From: Streptosporangium sp040640155
GTDB taxonomy: Bacteria; Actinomycetota; Actinomycetes; Streptosporangiales; Streptosporangiaceae
Reading direction: 5' to 3'
DNA length: 64,000 nt
Assembly (NCBI RefSeq): GCF_040640155.1
Contig: NZ_JBFABE010000007.1
Coordinates: 62,001 to 126,000, forward strand
Shown here in pieces: positions 30,725 to 39,903 of the stretch. Made by a program: the position numbers and the translations under genes. Position 1 is the first letter of the stretch. Every line of letters starts with the position of its first letter. The notes beneath the pieces are model-generated. The model did not search any database and was not told the DNA's origin. It saw only the letters and a program-made list of their open reading frames with translations.

Positions 30725-32002
30725 GTGACCGTGCCAGCCGTCGTACAGCGAAAGATCGCTGAGGCTGACGCCGACGTCATCGTCGTCGGCGCCGGGCCCG
30801 CCGGTTCGACGACCGCATTCCATCTCGCCCAGGCCGGACTCGACGTCCTGCTGCTCGAGAAGACCGTCTTCCCCCGCGAGAAGGTCTGCGGCGACGGCCT
30901 GACCCCGCGCGCGGTCAAGCAGCTCATCGCCATGGGGATCGACATCGACGCCCCCGGCTGGGTCCGCAACAAGGGCCTGCGCGTGGTCGGCGGCGGCATG
31001 CGCTTCGAGCTGGACTGGCCCGAGCTGGCCAGCTACCCCGACTTCGGCCTGGTCCGCACCCGCCAGGACTTCGACGAGATCCTGGCCGACAACGCGGTCA
31101 AGGCGGGCGCCCGGCTCCTGCAGGGGGTCAACGTCACCGCCCCGGTCCTCGACGACCGCAGCGGGCACGTGGTCGGTGTGGTCGCCAGGCGCGACGGCGA
31201 GGAGGTGACCTACCGCTCCCGGCTGGTGGTCGCCGCCGACGGCAACTCCACCCGGATCTCCCTGGCGATGGGGCTGCACAAGCGCGAGGACCGCCCGATG
31301 GGCGTCGCGGTGCGGACCTACTTCGAGAGCCCCCGCCACGACGACGACTACCTGGAGACCTGGCTGGAGCTGTGGGACGGCGACACCCTGCTGCCCGGCT
31401 ACGGCTGGATCTTCGGCGTCGGCGACGGCACCTCCAACGTGGGCCTGGGGCTGCTCAACACCAGCGAGTCCTTCAAGGGCATGGACTACCGCGACCTGCT
31501 CAAGCGCTGGGTGAAGGGCATGCCCCCCGAGTGGGGCTACGTCGAGGAGAACATGACCTCCCCGATCAGGGGCGCCGCCCTGCCGATGGCCTTCAACCGC
31601 CAGCCGCACTACACCCGGGGCCTGGTGCTGGTGGGCGACGCGGGCGGGATGATCAACCCCTTCAACGGCGAGGGCATCGCGTACGCGATGGAGAGCGGGC
31701 ACATCGCCGCCGAGTCGGTCGTCCAGGCGCTCGGCAGGGTGACCCCCGCCCAGCGCGAGCGGGTGCTGCGGGCCTACCCTCAGACGTTGAAGGACGCCTA
31801 CGGCGGCTACTTCACCCTGGGCCGGGGGTTCGTGGAGCTCATCGGGCACCGCGGGGTGATGAACTTCGCCACGCGTCACGCGCTGCCGCACCCACGCCTG
31901 ATGAGGTTCGCGCTCAAACTCCTTGCTAATCTCACCGACCGGCGGGGAGACGCGTCCGACCGCATCATCAACGCCCTGTCGAAGGCGGCGCCACCGGCAT
32001 GA
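30725..32002 (+). CDS. Geranylgeranyl reductase family flavoprotein (menaquinone reductase, MenJ-like)
   Basis: A 425-residue FAD enzyme. The dinucleotide motif is VIVVGAGPAGSTTAFHLAQA; VFPREKVCGDGLTPRAV is the geranylgeranyl-reductase family signature, and a second FAD region is VLVGDAGGMINPFNGEGIAY. In mycobacteria the related MenJ saturates one isoprene unit of menaquinone, and the position here directly before nuoA-N fits that role better than carotenoid or lipid work. The GTG at 30725 is the start. A perfect Rex site precedes it, and nuoA follows after 127 nt. Confidence 0.88.
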   Translation: MTVPAVVQRKIAEADADVIVVGAGPAGSTTAFHLAQAGLDVLLLEKTVFPREKVCGDGLTPRAVKQLIAMGIDIDAPGWVRNKGLRVVGGGMRFELDWPELASYPDFGLVRTRQDFDEILADNAVKAGARLLQGVNVTAPVLDDRSGHVVGVVARRDGEEVTYRSRLVVAADGNSTRISLAMGLHKREDRPMGVAVRTYFESPRHDDDYLETWLELWDGDTLLPGYGWIFGVGDGTSNVGLGLLNTSESFKGMDYRDLLKRWVKGMPPEWGYVEENMTSPIRGAALPMAFNRQPHYTRGLVLVGDAGGMINPFNGEGIAYAMESGHIAAESVVQALGRVTPAQRERVLRAYPQTLKDAYGGYFTLGRGFVELIGHRGVMNFATRHALPHPRLMRFALKLLANLTDRRGDASDRIINALSKAAPPA

Positions 32003-32057
32003 TCACTGATCGGCGGGCCCGACGGCACCTGCGACCCGGGGCGATCATCGCCCTGCC

Positions 32058-32063
32058 TAGACT
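32058..32063 (+). promoter_or_regulatory. Possible internal -10 element before nuoA
   Basis: TAGACT lies in the 127-nt gap between the reductase gene and nuoA, with no clear -35 partner. It may give nuoA a secondary promoter. A strong GGAGAGGAGG ribosome site sits just before nuoA. Confidence 0.3.
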
Positions 32064-32129
32064 TTCGGAACACACCGACATGCAGAGCTACGCGCCGGCG
32101 CGCGTGGAGATGGGAGAGGAGGCGTAGCG

Positions 32130-32489
32130 ATGGACCTTTACGCACCCATCCTGGTGCTCGCCGTGCTCGCGGCGGGATTCGCGATCTTCTCGGTGACGAT
32201 CGCGCCCTTCACCGGTCCCAGGCGCTGGAACCGCGCGAAACTCGACGCCTACGAGTGCGGTATCGAGCCGACGCCGCAGCCCGTGGGCGGAGGACGTTTC
32301 CCGCTGAAGTACATGATCACCGCGATGCTCTTCATCGTGTTCGACATCGAGATCATCTTCCTCTACCCGTGGGCGGTCGCCTTCGACCAGCTCGGGATGT
32401 TCGGGTTGGTCGAGATGCTCCTGTTCATCGTCACCGTGCTCGTGGCCTACGCGTACGTGTGGCGCCGCAAGGGTCTGGACTGGGACTAG
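32130..32489 (+). CDS. nuoA: NADH-quinone oxidoreductase subunit A
   Basis: A 119-residue membrane subunit with three helices. It shows YECGIEPTPQPVGGGRFPLK, the conserved loop next to the quinone site, and MLFIVFDIEIIFLYPWA with the conserved acidic residues in helix 2. It is the first of fourteen nuo genes in the standard A-to-N order, which together form the proton-pumping complex I that transfers electrons from NADH to menaquinone. Confidence 0.97.
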   Translation: MDLYAPILVLAVLAAGFAIFSVTIAPFTGPRRWNRAKLDAYECGIEPTPQPVGGGRFPLKYMITAMLFIVFDIEIIFLYPWAVAFDQLGMFGLVEMLLFIVTVLVAYAYVWRRKGLDWD

Positions 32490-32491
32490 AT

Positions 32492-33043
32492 ATGGGTCTT
32501 GAAGAGAAACTTCCGAGCGGATTCATGCTCAGCACGGTCGAGCAGGTGGCCGGCTGGGCGCGCAAGAACTCCGTCTGGCCGGCGACCTTCGGTCTGGCCT
32601 GCTGCGCCATCGAGCTGATGTCCACCGGTGGACCCAAGCACGACCTGGCGCGCTTCGGCATGGAGCGCGCCTCGGCGTCTCCGCGCCAGGCCGACCTGAT
32701 GATCGTCGCGGGCCGGCTGTCGCAGAAGATGGCCCCGGTGCTGCGCCAGATCTACGACCAGATGGCCGAGCCCAAGTGGGTCATCGCCATGGGCGTCTGC
32801 GCCTCCAGCGGCGGCATGTTCAACAACTACGCGATCGTGCAGGGCGTCGACCACGTCGTGCCGGTGGACATCTACCTGCCCGGTTGCCCGCCGCGTCCCG
32901 AGATGCTGATCGACGCGATCGTCAAGCTGCACGACAAGATCCAGAACACCAAGTTCGGCGCGCACCGGGCCAAGCAGATCGACGATCTCGAGCTGCAGGC
33001 GCTGCGGACGCTGCCGCTGATCGACCAGGGAACCGTCAAATGA
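32492..33043 (+). CDS. nuoB: NADH-quinone oxidoreductase subunit B
   Basis: A 183-residue peripheral subunit that binds the terminal [4Fe-4S] cluster N2. The ligands are in FGLACCAIE (Cys37, Cys38), MGVCASSGGMF and LPGCPPRPE. It starts 2 nt after the nuoA stop, and its stop overlaps the nuoC start. Confidence 0.97.
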   Translation: MGLEEKLPSGFMLSTVEQVAGWARKNSVWPATFGLACCAIELMSTGGPKHDLARFGMERASASPRQADLMIVAGRLSQKMAPVLRQIYDQMAEPKWVIAMGVCASSGGMFNNYAIVQGVDHVVPVDIYLPGCPPRPEMLIDAIVKLHDKIQNTKFGAHRAKQIDDLELQALRTLPLIDQGTVK

Positions 33044-33729
33044 CGACCGAACCCACCGGCGGCAACCTTCCCGAGGTGCCCGAGCAGCCGGTGACCCGCC
33101 TGGGCATGTTCGGCGCCAAGGACAGCGGCGACACCTCGGGCTACGGCCGCCTCGTCGTGCGGCGCAAGCCCGAGCTGTCCAGCGTCCGCCCCTACGGCGG
33201 CTACTTCGACACGATCGCCGACGAGCTGGAGCGCGCCCTGGGCACCTCCTTCGGCGAGGCCGTCGAGCGCGTGGTCGTCGACCGCGGCGAGCTGACCTTC
33301 CACGTCAGGCGCGAGCGCCTGCCGGAGGTCATGCGGGTGCTCCGCGACGACCCGCAGCTGCGCTTCGAGCTCTCGCTCGGCGTCTCCGGCGTGCACTACC
33401 CCGAGCGGGAGGGCGAGGAGCTGCGCGCGGTCTACCACCTGTGCTCGATCACGCACAACCGCAGGATGCGCGTCGAGGTCTCCTGCTCCGACGCCGACCC
33501 GCACATTCCCTCCACGGTCTCGGTCTACCCGACGCACGACTGGCACGAGCGCGAGACCTGGGACTTCTTCGGCATCGTCTTCGACGGCCACCCGGCGCTG
33601 ACCCGGATCATGATGCCCGACGACTGGGACGGCCACCCCCAGCGCAAGGACTACCCGCTCGGCGGCATCCCGGTCGAGTACCGCGGCGCCGAGATCCCCG
33701 CGCCGGACCAGAGGAGGTCTTACACATGA
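33040..33729 (+). CDS. nuoC: NADH-quinone oxidoreductase subunit C
   Basis: A 229-residue peripheral-arm subunit. It carries the 30-kDa subunit signature HERETWDFFGIVFDGHPALT followed by RIMMPDDWDGHPQRKDYPLG. The N-terminal 40 residues are variable. The ATG overlaps the nuoB stop as ATGA, and the end overlaps nuoD by 4 nt. Confidence 0.96.
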   Translation: MTTEPTGGNLPEVPEQPVTRLGMFGAKDSGDTSGYGRLVVRRKPELSSVRPYGGYFDTIADELERALGTSFGEAVERVVVDRGELTFHVRRERLPEVMRVLRDDPQLRFELSLGVSGVHYPEREGEELRAVYHLCSITHNRRMRVEVSCSDADPHIPSTVSVYPTHDWHERETWDFFGIVFDGHPALTRIMMPDDWDGHPQRKDYPLGGIPVEYRGAEIPAPDQRRSYT

Positions 33730-35051
33730 GCGCCCCCTACGAGGAGGCCACCGAGGGCAAGGTCTACACCGTCTCCGGCAACGACTGGACGGACCTGGTC
33801 GAGACCCTCACCGGCCAGCAGGACGAGCAGCTCGTCATCAACATGGGCCCCCAGCACCCGTCCACGCACGGCGTGCTCCGGCTGGTGCTGAACCTGGACG
33901 GCGAGACGGTCACCGAGGCCCGCACGGTCATCGGCTACCTGCACACCGGCATCGAGAAGAACCTCGAGTACCGGACGTGGACCCAGGGCCCGACGTTCGT
34001 CACCCGGATGGACTACCTCTCGCCGATCTTCAACGAGACCGCGTACTGCATGGCGGTGGAGCGGCTGCTCGGCATCACCGACCGCGTGCCCGAGCGGGCC
34101 CAGGCCATCCGCGTGATGATGATGGAGCTCACCCGCATCTCCTCGCACATGGTGGCCATCGGCACCTTCGGCATGGAGCTCGGCGCGACCACCCCGTTCC
34201 TGTTCGGCTCCCGCGAGCGCGAGATGGTGCTCGACGTGATGGAGTACATCACCGGCCTGCGGATGAACATGGCCTACGTCCGGCCGGGCGGCGTCTCCGT
34301 CGACCTGCCGGCCGGCGCCGTCGACAAGGTCGGCGAGCTGCTCAAGATCATGCCGCAGCGGATCAGGGACATGCGCAAGATGCTCGACGCCAACCCGGTC
34401 TACCTGGCCCGCACCAAGGACGTCGCCTACCTCGACCTCACCGGCTGCATGGCGCTGGGCATCACCGGCCCGATGCTGCGGGCCGCGGGCCTGCCCTGGG
34501 ACCTGCGCAAGTCACAGCCCTACTGCGGCTACGAGACCTACGAGTTCGACGTGCCGACCGAGAAGAGCGCCGACGTCTACGGGCGCTACCTGGTCCGGGT
34601 GGCCGAGATGGAGGAGTCGCTCAAGATCATCGAGCAGGCCCTCGACCGCATCTCCGGCCCGCTCAAGAACGACCGGGTCATGATCGACGACAAGAAGATC
34701 GGCTGGCCCGCGCAGCTCGCGCTCGGCCCCGACGGCCTGGGCAACTCGCCCGACCACATCGCGCACATCATGAGCGGCTCCATGGAGGCGCTCATCCACC
34801 ACTTCAAGCTGGTCACCGAGGGCTTCAGGGTCCCGGCCGGGCAGGTCTACTCCCCGGTCGAGTCGCCCCGCGGCGAGCTCGGCGCCCACGTGGTCAGCGA
34901 TGGGGGCACCCGCCCCTACCGCGTACACTTCCGCGATCCGTCCTTCACGAACCTGCAGGCCGTGCCCGCGACGTGCGAGGGCGGAATGGTCGCCGACGTC
35001 ATCTCGGCGGTGGCCTCCATCGACCCGGTGATGGGAGGTGTCGACCGATGA
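33726..35051 (+). CDS. nuoD: NADH-quinone oxidoreductase subunit D
   Basis: A 441-residue 49-kDa-type subunit that lines the quinone cavity with NuoB. Motifs are INMGPQHPSTHGVLRLVLNL, YLHTGIEKNLEYRTW and EAPRGELG-like SPRGELGAHVV. The ATG overlaps the nuoC stop, and the TGA overlaps the nuoE ATG. Length is normal. Confidence 0.97.
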   Translation: MSAPYEEATEGKVYTVSGNDWTDLVETLTGQQDEQLVINMGPQHPSTHGVLRLVLNLDGETVTEARTVIGYLHTGIEKNLEYRTWTQGPTFVTRMDYLSPIFNETAYCMAVERLLGITDRVPERAQAIRVMMMELTRISSHMVAIGTFGMELGATTPFLFGSREREMVLDVMEYITGLRMNMAYVRPGGVSVDLPAGAVDKVGELLKIMPQRIRDMRKMLDANPVYLARTKDVAYLDLTGCMALGITGPMLRAAGLPWDLRKSQPYCGYETYEFDVPTEKSADVYGRYLVRVAEMEESLKIIEQALDRISGPLKNDRVMIDDKKIGWPAQLALGPDGLGNSPDHIAHIMSGSMEALIHHFKLVTEGFRVPAGQVYSPVESPRGELGAHVVSDGGTRPYRVHFRDPSFTNLQAVPATCEGGMVADVISAVASIDPVMGGVDR

Positions 35052-35884
35052 GCGCGAGCACGCGACCGGCCGGCGCGCCGGACAACACCCCGCGCGGGGA
35101 GCCCGTCGCGTCCACCGGCACCGGCCTGACGGGCGAGACCGCCCTGGGCACGAGCACCGGCACGGGCGGCGAGCCCTCGAACGCGGCCGTCCCCGGGACC
35201 GACCCGGGGCGGGGCGCGGTCCAGGAGGGGGGGTACGCCCCCGAGGTCCGCGAGCGCCTGGAGCGCGACGCCAAGGAGATCATCGGCCGCTACCCCAGGC
35301 CGCGCTCGGCCCTGCTGCCGCTGCTGCACCTGGTGCAGTCGCAGGACGGCTACGTCTCCGACGCCGGCCACGAGTTCTGCGCCGAGATCCTCGGCCTGAG
35401 CAAGGCCGAGGTGGTGGGCGTGTCCACCTTCTACACCATGTACAAGCGCAAGCCGATGGGCCAGTACCACGTGGGCGTGTGCATCAACACGCTCTGCGCG
35501 GTCATGGGCGGCGACCAGATCTGGGACGAGCTGAGCGAGCACGCCGGCATCGGCCACGACGAGACCACCCCCGACGGCAAGGTCTCGCTGGAGCGGCTGG
35601 AGTGCAACGCCGCCTGCGACTTCGCCCCGGTGATGATGGTCAACTGGGAGTTCTTCGACAACCAGACCCCCGCCTCGGCCAAGCAGCTCGTCGACGACCT
35701 GCGGGACGGCAAGGAGATCTCGCCGACCCGCGGCCCGAAGAAGCTCTGCACGTTCAAGGAGGCCTCGCGGGTGCTGGCCGGTCTGCCCGACGGCCTGGCC
35801 GGCGACGGCCCCTCGGCGGCGGGTTCCTCCCTGGAGGGGCTCACGATCGCCAAGGCCAACGGATGGAAGGCTCCCGAGGCGTGA
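35048..35884 (+). CDS. nuoE: NADH-quinone oxidoreductase subunit E
   Basis: A 278-residue 24-kDa-type subunit with a thioredoxin-like [2Fe-2S] fold. Cluster cysteines are in GVCINTLCAVMGG and LECNAACDFAPVMM. The first 62 residues are a Thr/Gly/Pro-rich extension not part of the family core, which begins near APEVRERLERDAKEI. The start overlaps the nuoD stop, so the extension is probably real. The C-terminal 30 residues also extend beyond the usual end. Confidence 0.94.
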   Translation: MSASTRPAGAPDNTPRGEPVASTGTGLTGETALGTSTGTGGEPSNAAVPGTDPGRGAVQEGGYAPEVRERLERDAKEIIGRYPRPRSALLPLLHLVQSQDGYVSDAGHEFCAEILGLSKAEVVGVSTFYTMYKRKPMGQYHVGVCINTLCAVMGGDQIWDELSEHAGIGHDETTPDGKVSLERLECNAACDFAPVMMVNWEFFDNQTPASAKQLVDDLRDGKEISPTRGPKKLCTFKEASRVLAGLPDGLAGDGPSAAGSSLEGLTIAKANGWKAPEA

Positions 35885-35960
35885 ACGGGCGCAACGAACG
35901 AGCCGGCATGCACGGCGCGACCCCGTCGCCGGGCGGCGGGCTGCCAGGCGAGGAGACGAC

Positions 35961-37247
35961 GTGACCACTCTCACCCCGGTTCTCACCGCGAACTGGGACC
36001 AGCCGAACTCCTTCACCCTGGAGGGCTACGGCGACTACTCGGCCGCGAAGAAGGCGCTGGGCATGGACCCGGACGCCGTCATCCAGGCGGTCAAGGACTC
36101 CGGCCTGCGCGGCCGGGGAGGCGCGGGCTTCCCCACCGGCATGAAGTGGGGCTTCATCCCGCAAGGGGACGGCAAGCCGCACTACCTGGTGGTCAACGCC
36201 GACGAGTCCGAGCCGGGCACGTGCAAGGACATCCCGCTGATGATGGCCAACCCGCACGCGCTGGTCGAGGGCGTCATCATCACCGCGTACGCGATCCGCG
36301 CCAACCACGCGTTCATCTACGTGCGCGGCGAGGTCGTGCACGTCGTGCGCCGCCTGCAGGCGGCCGTGGCCGAGGCGTACGCCAAGGGCCTGCTCGGCCG
36401 CGACCTGTTCGGCTCCGGCTTCGACCTGGAGCTGGTCGTGCACAGCGGGGCCGGCGCCTACATCTGCGGCGAGGAGACGGCGCTGCTCGACTCGCTGGAG
36501 GGCTACCGGGGCCAGCCCCGCCTCAAGCCGCCCTTCCCGGCCGTGGCGGGCCTGTACGCCTCGCCCACCGTGGTCAACAACGTCGAGTCGGTGGCGAGCG
36601 TCCCCTCGATCATCGCCAACGGCGCCGACTGGTTCGCCGGGATGGGCACGGAGAAGTCCAAGGGCTTCGGCATCTTCTCGCTGAGCGGCCACGTCACGCG
36701 CCCCGGCCAGTACGAGGCGCCGCTCGGCATCACACTGCGCGAGCTGCTGGAGATGTCCGGCGGCATCCGCGAGGGCCACACGCTCAAGTTCTGGACCCCC
36801 GGCGGGTCGAGCACCCCGATCTTCACCGCCGAGCACCTGGACGTCCCGCTGGACTTCGAGTCCGTCGGCGCCAAGGGCTCCATGCTCGGCACCCGGGCGC
36901 TGCAGATCTTCGACGAGACCACCTGCGTGGTGCGCGCCGTGCTGCGCTGGACCGAGTTCTACGCGCACGAGTCCTGCGGCAAGTGCACCCCCTGCCGGGA
37001 GGGCACCTTCTGGCTCAAGCAGGTGCTCAAGCGGCTGGAGAAGGGTCAGGGCACCGAGGAGGACCTGACCACGATCACCGACATCGCCGACAACATCCTG
37101 GGACGCTCCTTCTGCGCCCTGGGCGACGGTGCCACCAGCCCCATCCACTCGTCGGTCAAGCACTTCCGCGACGAGTACCTCAAGCACTTCGAGATCGGCG
37201 GCTGCCCGTTCGATCACGCCCCCTCCAGAGCGTGGGCGGCGAAGTGA
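35961..37247 (+). CDS. nuoF: NADH-quinone oxidoreductase subunit F
   Basis: A 428-residue subunit that oxidises NADH. The FMN/NADH region has GLRGRGGAGFPTGMKWGF and NADESEPGTCKDIPLM; the [4Fe-4S] cluster N3 ligands are in ESCGKCTPCREGTFWL with the distant Cys in GRSFCALGDGA. It begins with GTG, 76 nt after nuoE. Confidence 0.97.
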   Translation: MTTLTPVLTANWDQPNSFTLEGYGDYSAAKKALGMDPDAVIQAVKDSGLRGRGGAGFPTGMKWGFIPQGDGKPHYLVVNADESEPGTCKDIPLMMANPHALVEGVIITAYAIRANHAFIYVRGEVVHVVRRLQAAVAEAYAKGLLGRDLFGSGFDLELVVHSGAGAYICGEETALLDSLEGYRGQPRLKPPFPAVAGLYASPTVVNNVESVASVPSIIANGADWFAGMGTEKSKGFGIFSLSGHVTRPGQYEAPLGITLRELLEMSGGIREGHTLKFWTPGGSSTPIFTAEHLDVPLDFESVGAKGSMLGTRALQIFDETTCVVRAVLRWTEFYAHESCGKCTPCREGTFWLKQVLKRLEKGQGTEEDLTTITDIADNILGRSFCALGDGATSPIHSSVKHFRDEYLKHFEIGGCPFDHAPSRAWAAK

Positions 37248-37314
37248 GCGCGCGCAGGCAGCCAACCGGCAAGCACAGCACCGTCTCGGTCACCGGGCCG
37301 ACGGAGGAGACGCC

Positions 37315-39903
37315 ATGACCGTCGAAGCCACCACCCCGGCGCAGACGCCGGTGGACCTGGTCACCGTCACCATCGACGGGTTCCAGGTGAGCGTCCCCAA
37401 GGGCACGCTGATCATCCGGGCGGCCGAGCTGCTCGGCATCCAGATCCCCCGGTTCTGCGACCACCCGCTGCTGGAGCCGGCCGCCAACTGCCGCCAGTGC
37501 CTGGTGGACATCCCCGACGCCGGCAACGGCCGGGGCTTCCCCAAGCCGCAGCCCTCCTGCGCGATCGAGGTCGCGCAGGGCATGGTCGTGCAGACCCAGC
37601 TCACCTCCCCGGTCGCGGAGAAGGCCCAGCGCGGCGTCATGGAGATGCTGCTGCTGAACCACCCGCTGGACTGCCCGGTCTGCGACAAGGGCGGCGAGTG
37701 CCCCCTGCAGAACCAGGCCATGTCCAACGGCCAGGGCGAGAGCCGCTTCGTGGAGACCAAGCGCACGTTCGAGAAGCCCGTGGCGCTCTCCACGGAGGTG
37801 CTGCTCGACCGTGAGCGCTGCGTCCAGTGCGCGCGCTGCATCCGCTTCTCCGACGAGATCGCCGGCGACCCGTTCATCGACTTCTTCGAGCGCGGGGCCA
37901 AGGAGCAGGTCGGGGCCGCCGACGGCGAGCCGTTCGAGTCCTACTTCTCGGGCAACACCGTGCAGATCTGCCCGGTGGGCGCGCTGACCGGCGCCGCCTA
38001 CCGCTTCCAGGCCCGCCCGTTCGACCTGGTCTCCACCTCCACCGCCTGCGAGCACTGCGCCAGCGGCTGCTCGCTGCGCACCGACCACCGCCGCGGCAAG
38101 GTCACCCGCCGCCTGGCCGGGGACGACCCCGAGGTCAACGAGGAGTGGAACTGCGACAAGGGCCGGTGGGCGTTCACCTACGCCACCCAGCCCGACCGGC
38201 TGCGCACGCCCCTGGTCCGTGACGAGCGGGGCCACCTGGTCCCGGCCTCCTGGCCCGAGGCGTTCGCCGCCGCGGCCAAGGGCCTGGCCGCCGCCCGCGG
38301 GCGCGCCGGCGTGCTCGTCGGCGGCCGGGTCACCGTCGAGGAGGCCTACGGGTACGCCAAGTTCGCCCGGCTCGCGCTCGGCACCAACGACATCGACTTC
38401 CGCGCCCGGCCGCACTCGGCGGAGGAGGCGCTGTTCCTGGCGCACGCCGTGGCCGGAAAGGGCATCGAGGTCCGCTACGCCGACCTGGAGAAGGCCCCGG
38501 CGGTGCTGCTGGCCGGGTTCGAGCCCGACGAGGAGTCGCCCATCGTCTTCCTGCGGCTGCGCAAGGCGTGGCGCAAGAAGGGCCTGAAGGTCTTCTCGGT
38601 CGCGCCGTTCGCCGGCCCCGGGCTGGCCAAGATGGGCGGCACGCTGATCCCGGCGGTCCCGGGCACCGAGACCGCGGTGCTCGACGATCTGGCCGCCACC
38701 GACCCGGCCGCGGCCGCGGCGGTCCGCCTGCCGGGCGCGATCATCCTGGTCGGCGAGCGGCTCGCCACCGTGCCGGGCGCGCTCTCGGCGGCGCTGAGGC
38801 TCGCCTCCGCCACCGGTGCCCGCCTGGCCTGGGTGCCGCGCCGCGCCGGTGAGCGCGGAGCCCTGGAGGCAGGCGCGCTGCCGAACCTCCTGCCGATCGG
38901 CCGCCCGGTCGGCGACGAGGACGCCCGCGCCGAGATGGCCCGCGCCTGGGACGTCGCCTCCCTGCCCGAGGCCGAGGGGCGCGACACCACCGGCATGCTG
39001 GCCGCCGCGCTGGACGGCGAGCTGGACGCCCTGGTGGTCGCCGGGGTCGACCCCTACGACCTGGCCGCCCCGCACGCCGCCCTGCTGGCCATGGAGAACA
39101 CCCCGTTCATCGTGAGCCTGGAGCAGCGCGCCAGCGCGGTCACCGACCGCGCCGACGTGGTGTTCCCGGTCGCCGTGACGGCCGAGAAGTCGGGCACGTT
39201 CGTCGACTGGGAGGGACGCGGGCGCACCTTCACCGAGGCGCTCACCGTCCCCGGCGTCATGAGCGACCTGCGGGTCGTCTCCGCGATCGCCGACGCCATG
39301 GACGTCCACCTGGGGCTGCCCGACGCCGCCGCGGCCCGCCGCGAGCTGACCGTGATCGGCGCCTGGCGCGGCTCCCGGGCCGCCGCCCCCGACGCCGCCG
39401 GCCGCCCCGCGCCCCGCCCGGAGGCCGGGCAGGCCGTCCTGGCGAGCTGGCACCTGCTGCTCGACGACGGACGCCTGCAGGCCGGTGAGCCGTACCTGGC
39501 CGGTACCGCCCGCCCGGCCGTGGCGCTGGTCTCCGCGGCCACCGCGGCCGAGGCGGGCCTGGCCGACGGCGGCGAGATCACGGTCGGCACCGAGCGCGGC
39601 TCGGTGAGTCTGCCGGTGCGGATCGCCGACCTGCCCGACCGGGTGGTCTGGCTGCCGGCCAACTCCGCCGGCCGCTCGGTCACCCGCGACCTGCGCGCGG
39701 TCGCCGGGGACGTCGTCACGATCGGCGCCTCCGCGCCCGGCGCGGCGGCGGGGTCACGGCGGGTCGCGCCCGCCGCGGCGAGCCCGGTCACGCCCGCCGC
39801 GGTGAGCACCGTCGCGGGCGCCGGCACCGGTCCTGACGAGCGTGCCCCCGGCACGACGGCCGGCGAGGCACGTGCCGCCGGCGAAGCCAACGAGGAGCGG
39901 TAA
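37315..39903 (+). CDS. nuoG: NADH-quinone oxidoreductase subunit G
   Basis: An 862-residue 75-kDa-type subunit. The N-terminal [2Fe-2S] domain has IPRFCDHPLLEPAANCRQCL; the [4Fe-4S] sites are in HPLDCPVCDKGGECPLQ and RCVQCARCIRF, plus CEHCASGCSLR of the molybdopterin-type domain. The middle and C-terminal parts form the catalytically silent molybdopterin-oxidoreductase fold. The last 75 residues are Ala/Gly/Pro-rich and low complexity. A GGAGGA site precedes the ATG. Its stop shares a base with the nuoH start. Confidence 0.96.
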   Translation: MTVEATTPAQTPVDLVTVTIDGFQVSVPKGTLIIRAAELLGIQIPRFCDHPLLEPAANCRQCLVDIPDAGNGRGFPKPQPSCAIEVAQGMVVQTQLTSPVAEKAQRGVMEMLLLNHPLDCPVCDKGGECPLQNQAMSNGQGESRFVETKRTFEKPVALSTEVLLDRERCVQCARCIRFSDEIAGDPFIDFFERGAKEQVGAADGEPFESYFSGNTVQICPVGALTGAAYRFQARPFDLVSTSTACEHCASGCSLRTDHRRGKVTRRLAGDDPEVNEEWNCDKGRWAFTYATQPDRLRTPLVRDERGHLVPASWPEAFAAAAKGLAAARGRAGVLVGGRVTVEEAYGYAKFARLALGTNDIDFRARPHSAEEALFLAHAVAGKGIEVRYADLEKAPAVLLAGFEPDEESPIVFLRLRKAWRKKGLKVFSVAPFAGPGLAKMGGTLIPAVPGTETAVLDDLAATDPAAAAAVRLPGAIILVGERLATVPGALSAALRLASATGARLAWVPRRAGERGALEAGALPNLLPIGRPVGDEDARAEMARAWDVASLPEAEGRDTTGMLAAALDGELDALVVAGVDPYDLAAPHAALLAMENTPFIVSLEQRASAVTDRADVVFPVAVTAEKSGTFVDWEGRGRTFTEALTVPGVMSDLRVVSAIADAMDVHLGLPDAAAARRELTVIGAWRGSRAAAPDAAGRPAPRPEAGQAVLASWHLLLDDGRLQAGEPYLAGTARPAVALVSAATAAEAGLADGGEITVGTERGSVSLPVRIADLPDRVVWLPANSAGRSVTRDLRAVAGDVVTIGASAPGAAAGSRRVAPAAASPVTPAAVSTVAGAGTGPDERAPGTTAGEARAAGEANEER

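Noticed and set aside
37180..39453. Long minus-strand open frame opposite nuoG (over 700 codons), and similar ones opposite hemD, hemL, nuoL and the LuxR-type gene
   Set aside because: Shadow frames of GC-rich genes: low-complexity Arg/Gly/Ala content, no family motifs, and the plus strand carries clear conserved proteins.
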